Assembly: GCF_031877795.1 (NCBI RefSeq)
Contig: NC_133937.1
Coordinates: 17,077,501 to 17,141,500, forward strand
Length of the DNA stretch: 64,000 nt
Source: Strix aluco
Lineage: Eukaryota; Chordata; Aves; Strigiformes; Strigidae
Direction: 5' to 3'
Below the pieces are notes generated by a model. The model was not told where the DNA came from, searched no databases, and was given only the letters and a program-made list of their open reading frames with translations. Positions 43,308 through 55,713 of this stretch are shown here, piece after piece (the stretch's first letter is position 1; each line of letters starts with the position of its first letter). Position numbers and translations under genes: made by a program.

Positions 43308-44303
43308 CTGAAAGGTAACGGGCTCATTAATAGTGAACCTTTTATCAGTGTGAGCACAAAGAAAATGCTACCATAACTCTTTGAAGATACTCTTTAAGGT
43401 AGATTCATATATGAAGACAGGTAATAGACAGATGGCTCAAACAATCACAGTATTCTGTGAAACACCTACAGATTTTCAGCGATGGTCACTGTGAATACTA
43501 AATGCTTTCTCGGCTTAGGTAATCTGCTTGTAGAGAAAAGGCATTGCAAGACCACCCAGTTCCTGATTTTTCAAGTAGATTTCTCCATACATTTTTAATT
43601 ACCAGAAATCAACTAATAGCTCACATTTCCAGAGTTGGCAGTTACCACCAAAAACCAGGAAACTGTAAATCTGAAAGACTATAATGCAGACAGTTACTTC
43701 CTGCAGTTCCACAAAGTCAAATTTGACAGATGCTCATGAAAATTACCTGAAAGGACCTGCAAAGTCATTTTCAAAATGTAAAAAGAGTGCATATCTGCTT
43801 TGCAACATCATTTGCCCCATTTTTTTAAATGGTACACATACAATATAAAAAGGAACATCTAATACCATTAACTAGTAATAAATCTGATTAAGTTCCCCGC
43901 CTCCATTAACACACAAGAGTTTATATTTGGGGAGTTGTCTTGCTCATTTAAAACAAAGTGGTAGGAGTCCTGGGTGAGTGACAAAAGCTCTCTTTAAAAG
44001 TCCCTTTCTCAGATGGGGAGCCTCTGGCAATCTCACTGTTAAAGAATCTGTCATTCAAGACTAGCTATGACCCAGCCTCCCTGGCCCAAAGGACAGATAC
44101 CAGCCTAAGGTCTCACACAGGCCTGTATGGTTTCTCCTCCCAGTGAAGATACACTCTATCTGTACCTTCCTTCAGTGACTGTTTTCCCACGATTTCAATA
44201 GCAAATGGCCACTGTTACAGAGGCACTGTATTTTAACATTTTAAAATACAGAAAACAGAGCATATTTCAAAGAGTTAACTCCCCCCATGCTGTAAAAGTG
44301 GGG

Positions 44304-44331
44304 AAAAAAAAAAAAGGGGGGGGGGGGGGGG
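44304..44331 (+). repeat. A12-G16 homopolymer pair
   Basis: Twelve adenines (44304-44315) run directly into sixteen guanines (44316-44331). The long G run can form a G-quadruplex and is prone to sequencing-length error. Confidence 0.9.
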
Positions 44332-44676
44332 AAGAACAATGAAACTAACTAGATAGAGCACCATTAAAAGGCTAAACACAAGCAAACAAAAATCTTATCT
44401 TTTCAAAATGATTGGTCACATTTGTTTTGCAGAGAAAGTCAGATTAACATAATTGACTGTTTATCTTGCTCATTTGGGGTTTTTTGTTGGTTTTGTTTAA
44501 GTAAATGGAAAAATATCTTCAGTTACCTTTCAACTGAAAGCACAAAAGATAACTTTCATTTTTATATAGTACTTTTATCCAATACTTAAATTTTCAACAC
44601 CTGGCTATAGAATTGTTTATCTTGCAGAGATCTGCAGAAGATAAGTGTATTCCATAATATGGAATCAAGGCAAGCT

Positions 44677-44692
44677 CCCCCCCCCCCCCCCC
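44677..44692 (+). repeat. C16 homopolymer
   Basis: Sixteen consecutive cytosines, about 350 bp from the G16 run and complementary to it on the same strand. Confidence 0.9.
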
Positions 44693-47082
44693 TTAAAGTT
44701 TCTTTCCATCTTTTCATGGCCTTATCTACTATAAAAGGAAAACTTTCCTGGAACACTCGATTCAGAAAGAATTCCTTTAGGGCACCATTCCACTAAACAG
44801 ACTGTTGTTTCAGAATAGCATCCATATAAAAAACACCACCAAATTACACCTGCCATATACAGCCTAATTGTATGAACTGCTATTTAAAAAAAAATATTTT
44901 AGCAATCATTGGTAAGGCATAGGACTGTTTCTTATCTTTTTACAATTTCTAATGCAGTCTTCCAGAGTACCTTACTCCACTTCCCTAAGCCGTAAGAAGA
45001 TAACTTCAACCTCCTCTGCACAACAACATTTACATTTATAGTTTAATGAAAAAAAAATTTTAAAACCCCTTCATTAGTAACAACTTGTAAACTCTACAAG
45101 CAGGTCACTACAACAAGACATGCATGACTTGTTCAAGAACGTAAAACAAGTCTGTTTTTCCAGAGTTAAAGTAAACTAAAAAAAAAAAAAGACATGAAAA
45201 TGACTTAGAGCATTTGAAGCTTAAAAAGGCCTAGCCCAAGTTCAAGTCCATAATAAATAAGAAAATATAAATAAATAAGAAAAAAATTCTACAGCAGGAC
45301 AGATACTAACCCCAGTGACATGACATTAAATGGATCCTATTATTTATTTGATAAAAATAAACAGGTGGTAGACCAAATTATGAGAAAGTGTTGGAACACT
45401 GCTCTTCCTCCTCTAAATTTCTGCTGTACAGCAACTGTACAATTGAGTAGCAGTTTAAAATAATTTAGAGAAGGTTTAGCTATGTATTTTTCCTCTAATG
45501 AACAGGTCTCACTTCCAACTAGCATCTTCAGAAGAATAATTATTTCTGGTTTTAAAGTTTTATACTAGCCTTTAGAACAAACAGGCTTTTACAGTATAAA
45601 TATATAAATGAGCTTTTCACTTTTGTTTTCAATGTTCCCAATCTGACTAGACAACAATTACAGACAAGAGATTTATGCTAAGCAGTAATGTCCTGAGAAG
45701 TTACCAAGCTGGTATCTATGTCTAAATTCAAAGGATTACTACAGTAAAAAGGATGTTGCCATTTTATCTGGCCTAGGTAGGCATCCTTCCCATTGCAAGG
45801 AAGCCAAACAGTATTTGTCAGACATTCCAGCCTACAGCCAAATTTTGTGATAAAAAGTTAAAAAAGAGTACAACTGTCACACTGCTGTTCTAATGCTATA
45901 CTAACAGGAATGGATGAGGACAAAAGGGGAAACCAAGAGTTAATTTTGGGTATATTAAATACCTGATAAGCCAGTGCCATCATCAGAATGCTCATTAAAT
46001 GAAAACAGGGCAAAAAAAAAAAAAAAAAATCATTCTCATGTCCTCCAATGTTAGCAAGTTACCTAGGTTTACAAATTCTTATAATCAGAAGTAATTTTCT
46101 TCAACCCTATTTTGAAGTGTCTTTCACTTAAAAACTAATTAGAAGTAACTAAATAAGTACTATTTAACAAGAGGTTTGTTGTGAAAGCAACTATCAGATA
46201 ATCTTACTCCTCATTTCAAAAACACAGAATCTACTTGAATCAAGTGGGAGCTCCATCCTGATCTTTGTTTCATGCCTCCTAAAAGAAGTTTAATTAATCT
46301 GTTACTCAAAAGCAACAAGCATGCGTCCTTCTTCTGTAAAAAAAAAAATCATCCCAAGAACAGGAAAATGTATTCATGTTATCAGAATTATTACATCAGT
46401 TGTCCTTCCAGGTAGTATGTCAAAACTCTCTCAGAACCTACAATTGAAGGAATGCCAAAGACTTCTGTAAAGATGTCTAACAATTTTAAGATCTCAGGAT
46501 ATCGAAGATCAGGCTATAATAAAACCACTTAAGTGCTCATGTAATTTTTAAAAAATGGCAATCACTACACTGAAATTGTATTCCAGCAGTGTAAACAGCA
46601 ACAGAGAAATTGATAATATTCAAAAAATACTTTGCTAAAATACATTGGACACACGCTGACTTTTAGACTTACACTGCTACTAAAGCTTAAAGAAAAAACA
46701 CCACCTCATTACCCTTGTTTCAGCTCTCTCCCTACTGACATCTCTCAGGTGGGCACACTAGTCTAGTAGCCATAGCTAGGCCGATTTAGAGACTCTACGG
46801 AGAAGGGAAAGAAAATTAAACATCTGAAAATAACAGCGTGTTCAGAAACCGAAAGCAGACGTAAAGCAGAACCTCCCAGAAAAGAAGGACACCGAAAGGG
46901 AACACGGGGATGCAAAGAGCCAGGCCGGGACGCAGGGGGAGGCGGCACACCGTACCAGGGAAGGGCCCGGGCGGCGGCGCCCAGCGCCAGGTCCTTGCCC
47001 CGCGCCCAGGCCGCCCGCTGCCGCCAGGCCCGCCGCCAGGGCCAGCGGCGCCCGCTGCCGCCGCAAGGTGAACTCCTCCACG

Positions 47083-47093
47083 CGGCCATCTTG
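47083..47093 (-). promoter_or_regulatory. VDAC2: YY1-type initiator-proximal motif
   Basis: The minus strand reads CAAGATGGCCG, close to the AAGATGGCGGC YY1 site that typically lies 10-30 bp inside CpG-island transcription starts and in the direction of transcription. Its orientation agrees with VDAC2. Confidence 0.5.
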
Positions 47094-47804
47094 GGCATCC
47101 CGGCCTGACCCCCTCCCGCCGCGCCCTCCCCGCCGCCCCTTATGTAACCGCGGCCCGGGCCGGGCTCGCACGCCGAGGAGGGCGCGGCGCCTGCGGAGGC
47201 CGCGGCGGGAGGCGGTAAGGGGCAACGCGTGCGGAGAAACACCCCCCCACAGCCCCCTGCCGGCCGCCGCCCCGCCCGCCCGCCCGCCCGCCCGTTCGTC
47301 CGCGCCGTGAGCTTGGGCGCTGGGGAAGACGCCGCCAGCCCCACGCGGTCCCCGGCCCCACTCGCCACCCCTCTGCCCGCTCGCACACGGGCGAGCCCCG
47401 CCCGCCTCCCCTGCTCCCGCGGGGCCGGTTGCAGCCCAGGCCGGCACCTGGCTAACGCGGGAGGGCGGTGGGGCCGGGCGGAGCGAGGCCGGGGGCGCAG
47501 GCGGGTCTCGCCGTGAGGAGGCCGCGCTGCTGCAGCCGCTGGCACTGGAGGGCGAACTGAAGGAGACACCGATCCGCCCGCCCGCCGCCGCCGCGCAGGA
47601 CCCCAACGAGCCGGGGCCGCCCCGCCCGCCGCCTCCCCCCGCCCGCCGCACCGCGCCGCCGTCCGGCCTGCGGGAGGCGTCGCCGCCCGGGGCCCAGAGC
47701 CGGGGGGCGGCGGGAGACGCTGCAGCCCCGAGCGAGGAGGCGGGTAGGGGCGCCGCGGTCCGGCAGGCGCTCGGTGGGGCAGCCCCGACGGCGAAGAGGG
47801 GTCC

Positions 47805-47842
47805 TGCGGTGGCGGGCGGGGCTTGCGGTGGCGGGCGGGGCC
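47805..47842 (+). repeat. 19-bp tandem duplication with GC boxes
   Basis: Two adjacent, nearly perfect copies of TGCGGTGGCGGGCGGGGCY, each with an Sp1-type GGGCGGGGC. They lie on the side of the island away from VDAC2 and could support divergent transcription. Confidence 0.8.
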
Positions 47843-50369
47843 GCTCCGGCGGGGAGGACCGTGACGGCCGCGCCGGGCGCCCGCGGGGCGGGAGGGCGAA
47901 GCCTGCTGAGGTGCGGCGGCGGGAGCGGCTGCTCGGGCTGCGGCGGCCTTCAGGTGCCCTTGTTCAGGGGGAGCGGAGCTGGGGAGTGACAGGAACGGCC
48001 AGGGGAGCCCCACGCCGCCTAGGGACGGCGGGGCAGAGGGTGCCGGCTCCTCAGCGGGCCTGTGGCGGCCACACCCAAGGAGCATTTCTCCGTAGGAGAG
48101 TTTAAGTAGACATACTCCTCCACATGGGCATGGGAGGCTGAAGTGCGGCTCTCGGCTGTACTTAGAGGAAGATCCATGCCCAGGGCCACTGCCCTTCCCG
48201 AGAAACTACTAATTTTCCTTTCAGGTTTCCCCTGCCTCTAGTCTTGGCAATGGCTTGTGAAGTGCTTCACCTAGGAACAGCCGCGGACACCAGGTCTGCA
48301 GCCAGCCAAGGTGATGCTGGTAGTGTTTGCTGAGAGCGCGCTTGTTGGAGGTAGCCCTTGCTCCTCACAGCCCCCAAGACCCCTTCCCCACAAGGGCCAG
48401 CCGTTGCAGAGCACTGGGGCCATGACACGCTGCCCTGCATCCCTCTGCAGGGCTGCTCTCCTCTGCTCTCCCACTTCTCACAACTCTCTGAAGCTCTGAA
48501 CGTATTACACCTAACATGCTCTCCTGTTTCTACCCCAAAACCCACAGACACATGGCAAAATCCAGCACCATGGCTGACCCACAGCTGATCTGACAGCTTG
48601 TACACCATCTAACGAGGTTTGCTACCTCTTTCAGACAAGTGCCGCAGTCTCTCCAATTGTCTAAGCTTCATTTTTACCTTCCTGTCACTTCCACGAGAAG
48701 ACTGCGTGTCTCTGGTCAGGCAAAGCAGTAACCCTCAGAAAGCTTTCTTACTGTTGTCAAGATCATAAATAAGACATCTTGGAGAAAACAGTCAAATGGC
48801 TGTTCTGCAGCAGTCACTGCACACTCTGCAGCAGGAATCACTGAGTCACCAGTGCAGACCACTGCTAGGCCAAGGAACTGCAGGATAGGCATTTTTGAAA
48901 TTCATAGTTCTCCCTTGCTTACTTGTATTATGACATGATCAGAATTCTTCAAGAAAGTAAAAATATTTTACAAATACAAATTATATTTGAATAGTAAGAA
49001 AAATATATTATCATCCAACACTACCAGTTTACCAGAACACATGGTACAACAGTAATTTTCCAGGTTATTAATAAGAGAGCAGATTAGCAGCAAGGCCCAG
49101 CATAATGCCAGTCAGCACCTGCTAGTTATATCAAAAGATAAGCAACTGATTTTTTTTTTTTTTGGTGTAAGTCCAATATTTTCACGTCACAACACCCAAC
49201 AGGTTAGCATGTTTCATTTTGATATTTTTAAATAGGACAGCTTGGCATTCCACAGAGGGATGTGTATTGATGAATCAAAAAGGAAAACCACATGCTGAGA
49301 CAATAAATAGCAGTAGGGAAAAAAAACCTAGTGTATCTTATTGTGCATGGGAACATATATTAGGAATAAATAGAGATCTGATTAAGTAAAAATAGATTGT
49401 GGCATAAGTTGTTCATTATTTAAAGACATGCATTTATTATTCATACCCATAGTATAAATCCATTCTGAATAAAAGTTCAGTTACTTACATGAGACATCAG
49501 CTTTTTACCTTTTTTGTTTTAAAGATTAATGTTTTAGTCATGGTTTGGCTTTATTTTTAGCAATCCAGGAAAGTAATTACTGCCCCACCCTGAGCAAAAA
49601 AAGTAATGAATCACTTGCTTTGTGAGACAAAGCAGAGACAGAATCTGAGCCAGACAGCAGCACACAAACTCCTCTGCATTAACATTCCAGGCTTCTGTAG
49701 GAACAGCCTCTCACTCTCACTTGTATAACCATGTCTTATTTCTCACAGCATATCTGTTAAAGCTTAGAGCGCCTAGAAAGGCACACCTTCAGTCCTGCAA
49801 TAGCAAGCCATCTAAATTATTCTGGACCTTTCTTAGCGCTCTCCTCATACCTGCATTCAGTGCACATACACCCTGTGCAGGTGTGCTCACTCTAAATGGA
49901 CTGGTTTTCTGTTGAAACTAAGCAGCTCTCGGTATTTGTGCCACTTGCATTGCAACTATTACCACTTTTTATTAATATACCCATGTATATGCATAACTGA
50001 CATCACAGAGTCTTATATTTTACTGGTGCATTTGAAAAAAAACCCACACACATCATTACATAAGTTTACTGCCAGTTGAACACAAACTCTGCTTATCTCT
50101 CCATATATTATAATCACAATTACTTAAGTAATGTATGTGATCAACAAAAAGAGAGCAAGTGGATACAGTGCGTATCAGTGCCCATCAAACATCTTAGATA
50201 AGTTTATGTTCACTTCTAACACAAGCTGAAGTCATTGTCTGGCTCTCCCCTCCCGATGCAGACCTTCAAGTTGAAGACTCAGTGGAAAAGAAACCTTAAC
50301 AAAAGTCTAGCAATGAACAACTACGTAAATTAGGACTACCCATTCTGAAACAAGTTGACCTAAGGGATA

Positions 50370-50720
50370 TAGCAGAGATTATGAAAGTATAACCAGCAGG
50401 GAAAAGGTGAGAAATAGTTGAAGCTAGCAGGAAACAAGTTCAGAACAATCAAAGCAAAGGGATTTTTTCCATCAAAGGAATGCCATTCAGTGGAATTACC
50501 TGCCACAAGAAGCTAAGTGTTTAAATGGGCTCCAGGGTAAACTAGACAGGTCTGTGGAAGAGAAATGCCATGAGGATCGCTAATTACTAATCCATTCAAT
50601 CATTGCGTATGGCTGTATGGCCTCTCTGGAGTCAGAAAATCCCTGAGCTACAAATGGAGGTATCATTTAAGCTTACCCTGTTCTTACATTTTTTTTTTTA
50701 GGCACACACTGCCTAAATAA
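50370..50720 (+). mobile_element. Decayed CR1-type LINE 3' fragment
   Basis: Landmarks of the amniote CR1 3' region appear in the expected order: TGGAATTACCTGCCACAAGA (near 50490), GTTTAAATGGGCTCCAGGGTAAACTAGACAGG (50519-50550, abbreviated here to positions), CCTCTCTGGAGTCAGAAAAT, then CTTACCCTGTTCTTA and AGGCACACACTGCC (near 50700). It is heavily mutated with no intact frame. Assignment is by remembered CR1 consensus. Confidence 0.6.
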
Positions 50721-52649
50721 TTGCTTAATTCATCATCTCAGAAGCAGGAATATTAGGCTAGCTACACCTCTTGTTCGATGCCATGCAACTGCCTTTATGC
50801 AAACCAGGCATCTGGAAAGTCCTGGGAGAGCAACCAGGGCAGGCCCATACTGCCAGGATCCTTTAGACTGACAGATTTAAAGCCTTTTAATTTTTTTTCC
50901 CCAAGCACTTTTATGTAGTCTTCTTTCAGTTTAGCTTAAATGATTAGTAAGAAGTTTAACTTAAACCAGATACCAAGATACACTTAAACCAACAGGTTGA
51001 CACAGAAGCCAACACATTTAAATCACCTGAATCAGATGCATACGCAGATAATCCCTTAACTCAGAAGAATACCAACAAATATTAGCCTGTGAGTTTAGAG
51101 CTGACAAGGCAAACAGAAAGCAAATTTGAGAAAGCCAACGAGGAACCCACTTGTTTGCAGGCCCTACTAAAGCTAATGGAGACACAGAGTACCCTACAGC
51201 TACATAGCTAATGAAAGCTGATTGCCCACAGCTTTACAGCCAAAGCAAACTAAAAATCCAGTCCTTCTTGTTATGATCTGTGGATGCACTGTGCACTCTT
51301 CTAGTGCATGTTCAATGCTAAGGCACCCTATTTTCAAATAAACAGTAAAAGGGATGTGGAAAAGTTCTATTAAAGAGCAAGAAGAAACTGAAATGAAAAC
51401 TAACCCACACAGAAGAGCCTGTACTTCCTTCTTCTGGATTTATCTTTGGTTGACCGTAAATTCTTTTCCTTCATTCTTCTTTCTGTTGCGGTTTCCATTG
51501 CCTCCAGATTTTTTTTTTTTTTTTTATCTTCAGTAGCTCAAGGAATAAACAACTTTTTAACAAAGCTAACTATTACCTGATAAACCTACAAACCATCAGT
51601 TTTCCTGACACCCTGAAATAGGCTTCATTCCTTGGAGGAGGTAAGTCCTGGAAAGGGAGGAGTAATCAAGTAATCAAATGCTGATTTGTAAGCAAAACAC
51701 AAACATCCATGCAAAACTCACTGAGAAACTCAAAGAGATACGCCCAGTGTTCCTAAATCACTTATGTGGAGCAATAGGTTTGAGTGATTGGTGCAACAAT
51801 TCTTACCTGAAGTAAATATGAGAACAACTACTCATTTCTGCTGTATTGTTGACATTTCTGCACATGGTGCAGACTGTAGCAGTTACTGTGTCAGACAGAT
51901 GCATGATGCTTAGTTTTAGAGGTTAAAAATTTTTCAATTATCTCAAGTTTTTCATAAGAACTTGAATGAGGATTACATGCCTCAGAAAACTCAGTGCATT
52001 TCACACCAAAGAAATTACATTGCAGAGCAGCAGGCCTCCAAGACTTTACTCACCTAGCTGAAAACAGTTTGTTTGCCTCCATGAAACTGATTGCTTCTCT
52101 CATTGTAAAGCTTGACCTGGTGAGGGACACAGGTGCACAAGAACAATGAACAGTGTTTTTATGGCCTTGTCTCTCACCGAAGCCACTCCAGGGTTAAGCC
52201 TAAATTTTGTAAATAACACTGTAAAGGTGGGGGGGAACAAAGTAAAGCTGAGCAGAGGAGGAGGAACACCTGGAGGGCTGTGGCCAAGCCATTGCAAGTG
52301 ATGTACTGTGTTCAGAAGTGTTAACAGGGGGCTTGGGGAGGGGGAATGGACAACAGTTTGCCCCCAGGCAAATCCTTCCCTGACATCACAGCTTTTTACA
52401 TTATTTATAGGGTGTCCTTATTATGATCAGAGTATTCTGATGATGGTCTTTATTGTAAACCGCTCTGGATTCACAGCTCCAAACCTGAAAGCATCTGTAC
52501 AGTAACAGCACATGTTGTTGGCCATTTGATTTTTGAGGGACTAAGTTTTCTTCAACAAATATACAATGTAAAAATTGTAATATCTCTTGTAATTCCAACC
52601 TGCACTTCAATCAGTTTCTCTGTGAAGGTAAGTCTTTCTTAAGGTCACC

Positions 52650-53110
52650 TCTCTTTCTAGGGTGCCTGTTTGTAGCAAGCTGTACAACCATAGCAAGTGA
52701 TGGGAGGCCATTTGCAATGCTCAAACTGCAGGGTTTTCAGGCTGCTGCAACCTGAGCTCCTGCCCTGAATGGCCTCGGACTTCGAGGAAGCTGCAGCTGG
52801 GGACAGGCTGGCTGAGGTCTGACGCGGGTGCGTGCCTTGGCTCCTTGGAGGCTGTCCCCCTGGGTAGGTAAGGCAGGTTGGCTCCGGGTAGGGCCACACT
52901 ATGGGACATGGGTCTTTCAACAAGTGAAACCAGCAGATTTCTGGAAGCAGACATGTTAGGGGTAGGTCGGTGGTGCTGAGCAACAGGACGAGGCTGAGCT
53001 AGTCAGCAGGGCCCTGCACCATGCTGCAGCGGTCCCTTTTTGGTTCTGGCTGCACCGTTCAGCTGCAGGGGGTGGATGTGATGCCCGTGACCCCTGAGCG
53101 AGCTCAGAAC
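52650..53110. other. GC-raised block of unknown origin
   Basis: Noticeably GC-richer than its flanks, with pyrimidine-poor plus-strand text such as GGGGACAGGCTGGCTGAGGT. I see no splice-bounded reading frame and do not recognise a repeat family. It could be an old LTR or a small unmethylated region. Confidence 0.3.
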
Positions 53111-55713
53111 CAGCCATCACTCACCCATAAGGAGTGTGGAGTGGCCTCAATTTCATCCCATAGGTACATAGGAATAAAGTGACGGCTGTACATGTCCGCT
53201 TTGTTCTTCGGACCCAGCAATCAAGACACGTTGCTGAACAATTAATTCCCTGGCTGCTGCCTTTCAGGAGTGCAGGCAGTGGAGGGCAGGCTTCCCCGGC
53301 TGGCTGAGCACTGCCACGTCGGGTTGTTGGAGGGAAACTGAACTGTAGATACTGAGATAGAGCCCAGACTTTGAAAAAAAAAAAAGAGACAGGGAAAGAG
53401 GGGGGAAGCTGGGTTTCTTTCCACCGTCTTTGTAAAAGCAAACTGACATCCTGTGTTACGCTGAGGCCTCGTTGGTAGCTGCAACACCACCCAGCAGCAC
53501 ATCCCATGGAGAAACAGCCAATGTCAATGGAGTTGACCTAAAACCGATTGATCTGTGATCAGCTAGAGTTTCACCTGAGCAATCTGACACAGCTGGTTAT
53601 CTGGGAGGAAAGGCTTATCTTGATAGGACAAACCTGTTATAAAACCTACAAGAAGTGATTTATCTGCAGATATATTTTGACAGCTCTCATGCTAACAAAT
53701 ACAAAAGTAGTGAATGAATTACCTTTTCCACCTGCATGATTTCCTTGGAAGACTGTATAGTCCACACCCTCACATGGCATGGGCATGTGCGAAGTGAGCA
53801 ACATTTGCCAACATACGTGAATTCTACAGTCCTTCAAGGGTTTGCATTTTCCTCTGAATATAAGATGTTAGAGCACAAAAATAAGGACCTGTGGGGTAAT
53901 CTATGCTCTCTCTATGGCAAATTTTCCCTCTTTCACAGAAATTTGACTATGTATATGTACAATCATGTTCTAGCTAGTTGTCAGGTGCTCAGTGCAGGTC
54001 TCAGTGCAGCAGGGCTGATGATAGTGATTCTTATAACTAGGTCTGCCTAACAACCCTCAGTAAATTGTCATATTTTATTAACACATTATTTCATTGACTC
54101 CTTTTTATTTACTCAGAATGCAGTCCAGAAATTTATATCAGCCTGAACATTTTTTCAAAAGTTTGATTAAAATTCTCAGTGCTTTATAAGGGAAAAATGC
54201 TGTTTACCCAATTGAAATAGTTCTTATAAAGGTTTAATTGAGAAAAACTCTGTGCTTATTATGTGTAAACAGGTATTTCAGACATCACATGGAAGGAATC
54301 CCTTTTGCTGTCTAGTAAAACTCACCCATTCAATCTATAAACTTCAGAAGGATCTCCCATGGTACAATTTGGCAATTGATTTCTCCGAAGGGTGTATTGA
54401 TGGAGCACGCTTAATCTCTGCACTTAACGTAATTGGTCTAAGCCATCTCCCAGGAGCAACTGTGCATGCTTCATCCCACAGCTGAAGAAGTGGGATGAGA
54501 TTTCTTATAAGATTTTAACTCTGTATTGTAAACCTGACTGTGATTCTGAAGCAGAACAGAAAGTCCCCACAGGTAACCATTCAGGAGTGTAAGAACCCCA
54601 AATGCCTCCTATGCTGAGGAGCAAGACAGACAGAAACATGAGTAAGTACTAACACAAAGGGATAATGAACTGTGACAGGAACAAGGGCAAAGGTGTCTGT
54701 TGACAAGAATGAAGAAAGTGGGGCTTTACTGCAGATTTACCTGCAGCAATTAATTTCACTTCTCTTTAAGATTCTTTGCCCTTCTGCAAAAAGGGAGTAA
54801 TGATATTGATGTCTTTTGTAGAGCCCAGGACAAAGTGAATGTTGAAAAAAATTGTCCTGCTTTCCAGCTGTTACTTAACTCCAACTTTTTTTTTTTAAAG
54901 TCACATTGGAAAACTTGCACACCCAGGTGTAAAACTAACAGAGCGTGTAAGAGAAAGACAGATAAGACATTGCTTAAAAATCTACACAAATAAAAATCCT
55001 CTGCGTTTAAACGTGACAAGATAGGTACAATAAATGTGGCCTATCACAGTCTAAAGAGGCAATATTATTTGTATACAACCAAATTACTGGGAGAAATCAT
55101 GCACCATTCTAAATAACACTAAACAACTTCTTAGCTGTCCCCTTTTCTTTCTGTTTGGAAGGAAGATGTGTCTAAGCATACCTATTTCATACCTGGAGAA
55201 TGCATTCACCACATTCTTAGAATTCAGGCATTTAAAAAAACTTCTCCTACACCATGGTTTGGAGAGACGTTTGTCTGGCACTGCTGCATATTTGTTTTAA
55301 AATGTATTCCAAGTGTTTATAACACAAATGCTGAGCAATTTCTAAATACTGAAGTGTTAAGATAAATTTTAGATCATCCAAGAGTTCAAGCATAGCAGAA
55401 GATGGACATACAGACATGCTGCTTTATTAGAGTCCGAAAGAGCTCCATCTCTCTGAGTTGGGATTGGAGAGGAACTGTGGTGTTCCTGGTGGTAAGCTAA
55501 CACAAATAATTTGGACATTCATAAACACCCATTGCATGAAGGCTGATCTTTGGATTGGGACACTGTCCCTCCTCATTTTCACTGTAGAATCCGTTATAGC
55601 AAAACAATAAATAAAACAAGAGTAACATCTTAAAGGTTTTTACCAAAATAGAGGACCCCATCTTTTATACCTGAAGCTTTGCTTTAAATATGCACATGAC
55701 TACTTTGGGTTAA

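Larger units (their letters stand above)
43308..46900 (-). other. VDAC2: VDAC2 5'UTR intron (first intron)
   Basis: About 3.6-3.8 kb of AT-rich DNA between the start-codon exon and the CpG island. It holds a 16-G run after 12 A (44304-44331), a 16-C run (44677-44692) and several A tracts, but no coding sequence. The exact 5' end of the intron is unresolved because I cannot fix the first-exon donor. Confidence 0.65.
46910..48070 (-). promoter_or_regulatory. VDAC2: CpG-island promoter of VDAC2
   Basis: About 1.15 kb of dense CpG, with tetranucleotide CGCC repeats (about 47270-47295) and a 19-bp tandem duplication carrying GC boxes (47805-47842). On the minus strand a TACATAAG TATA-like element (47146-47139) is followed about 50 bp later by a YY1-type CAAGATGGCCG (47093-47083). 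This arrangement puts a VDAC2 start near 47.11 kb. The first exon should run downward from there, but no donor is clear; CCTG|GTACGG near 46955 is the least bad candidate. Long proline/alanine/arginine reading frames on the minus strand across the island are composition artefacts. Confidence 0.7.
48100..55713. other. Intergenic DNA upstream of VDAC2, no gene recognised
   Basis: No exon of the expected next gene, SAMD8 (by mammalian synteny), could be recognised on the minus strand. Contents are a CR1-like fragment near 50.4-50.7 kb and a GC-raised block at 52.65-53.5 kb with no coding sense. The remainder is ordinary AT-rich DNA. Confidence 0.55.

Noticed and set aside
46763-48085. 440-codon minus-strand reading frame (and an overlapping 269-codon one) across the VDAC2 island
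   Set aside because: Extreme alanine/proline/arginine/glycine composition from CpG-rich DNA, several overlapping frames open at once, and no recognisable domain. It is best explained by stop-codon scarcity.
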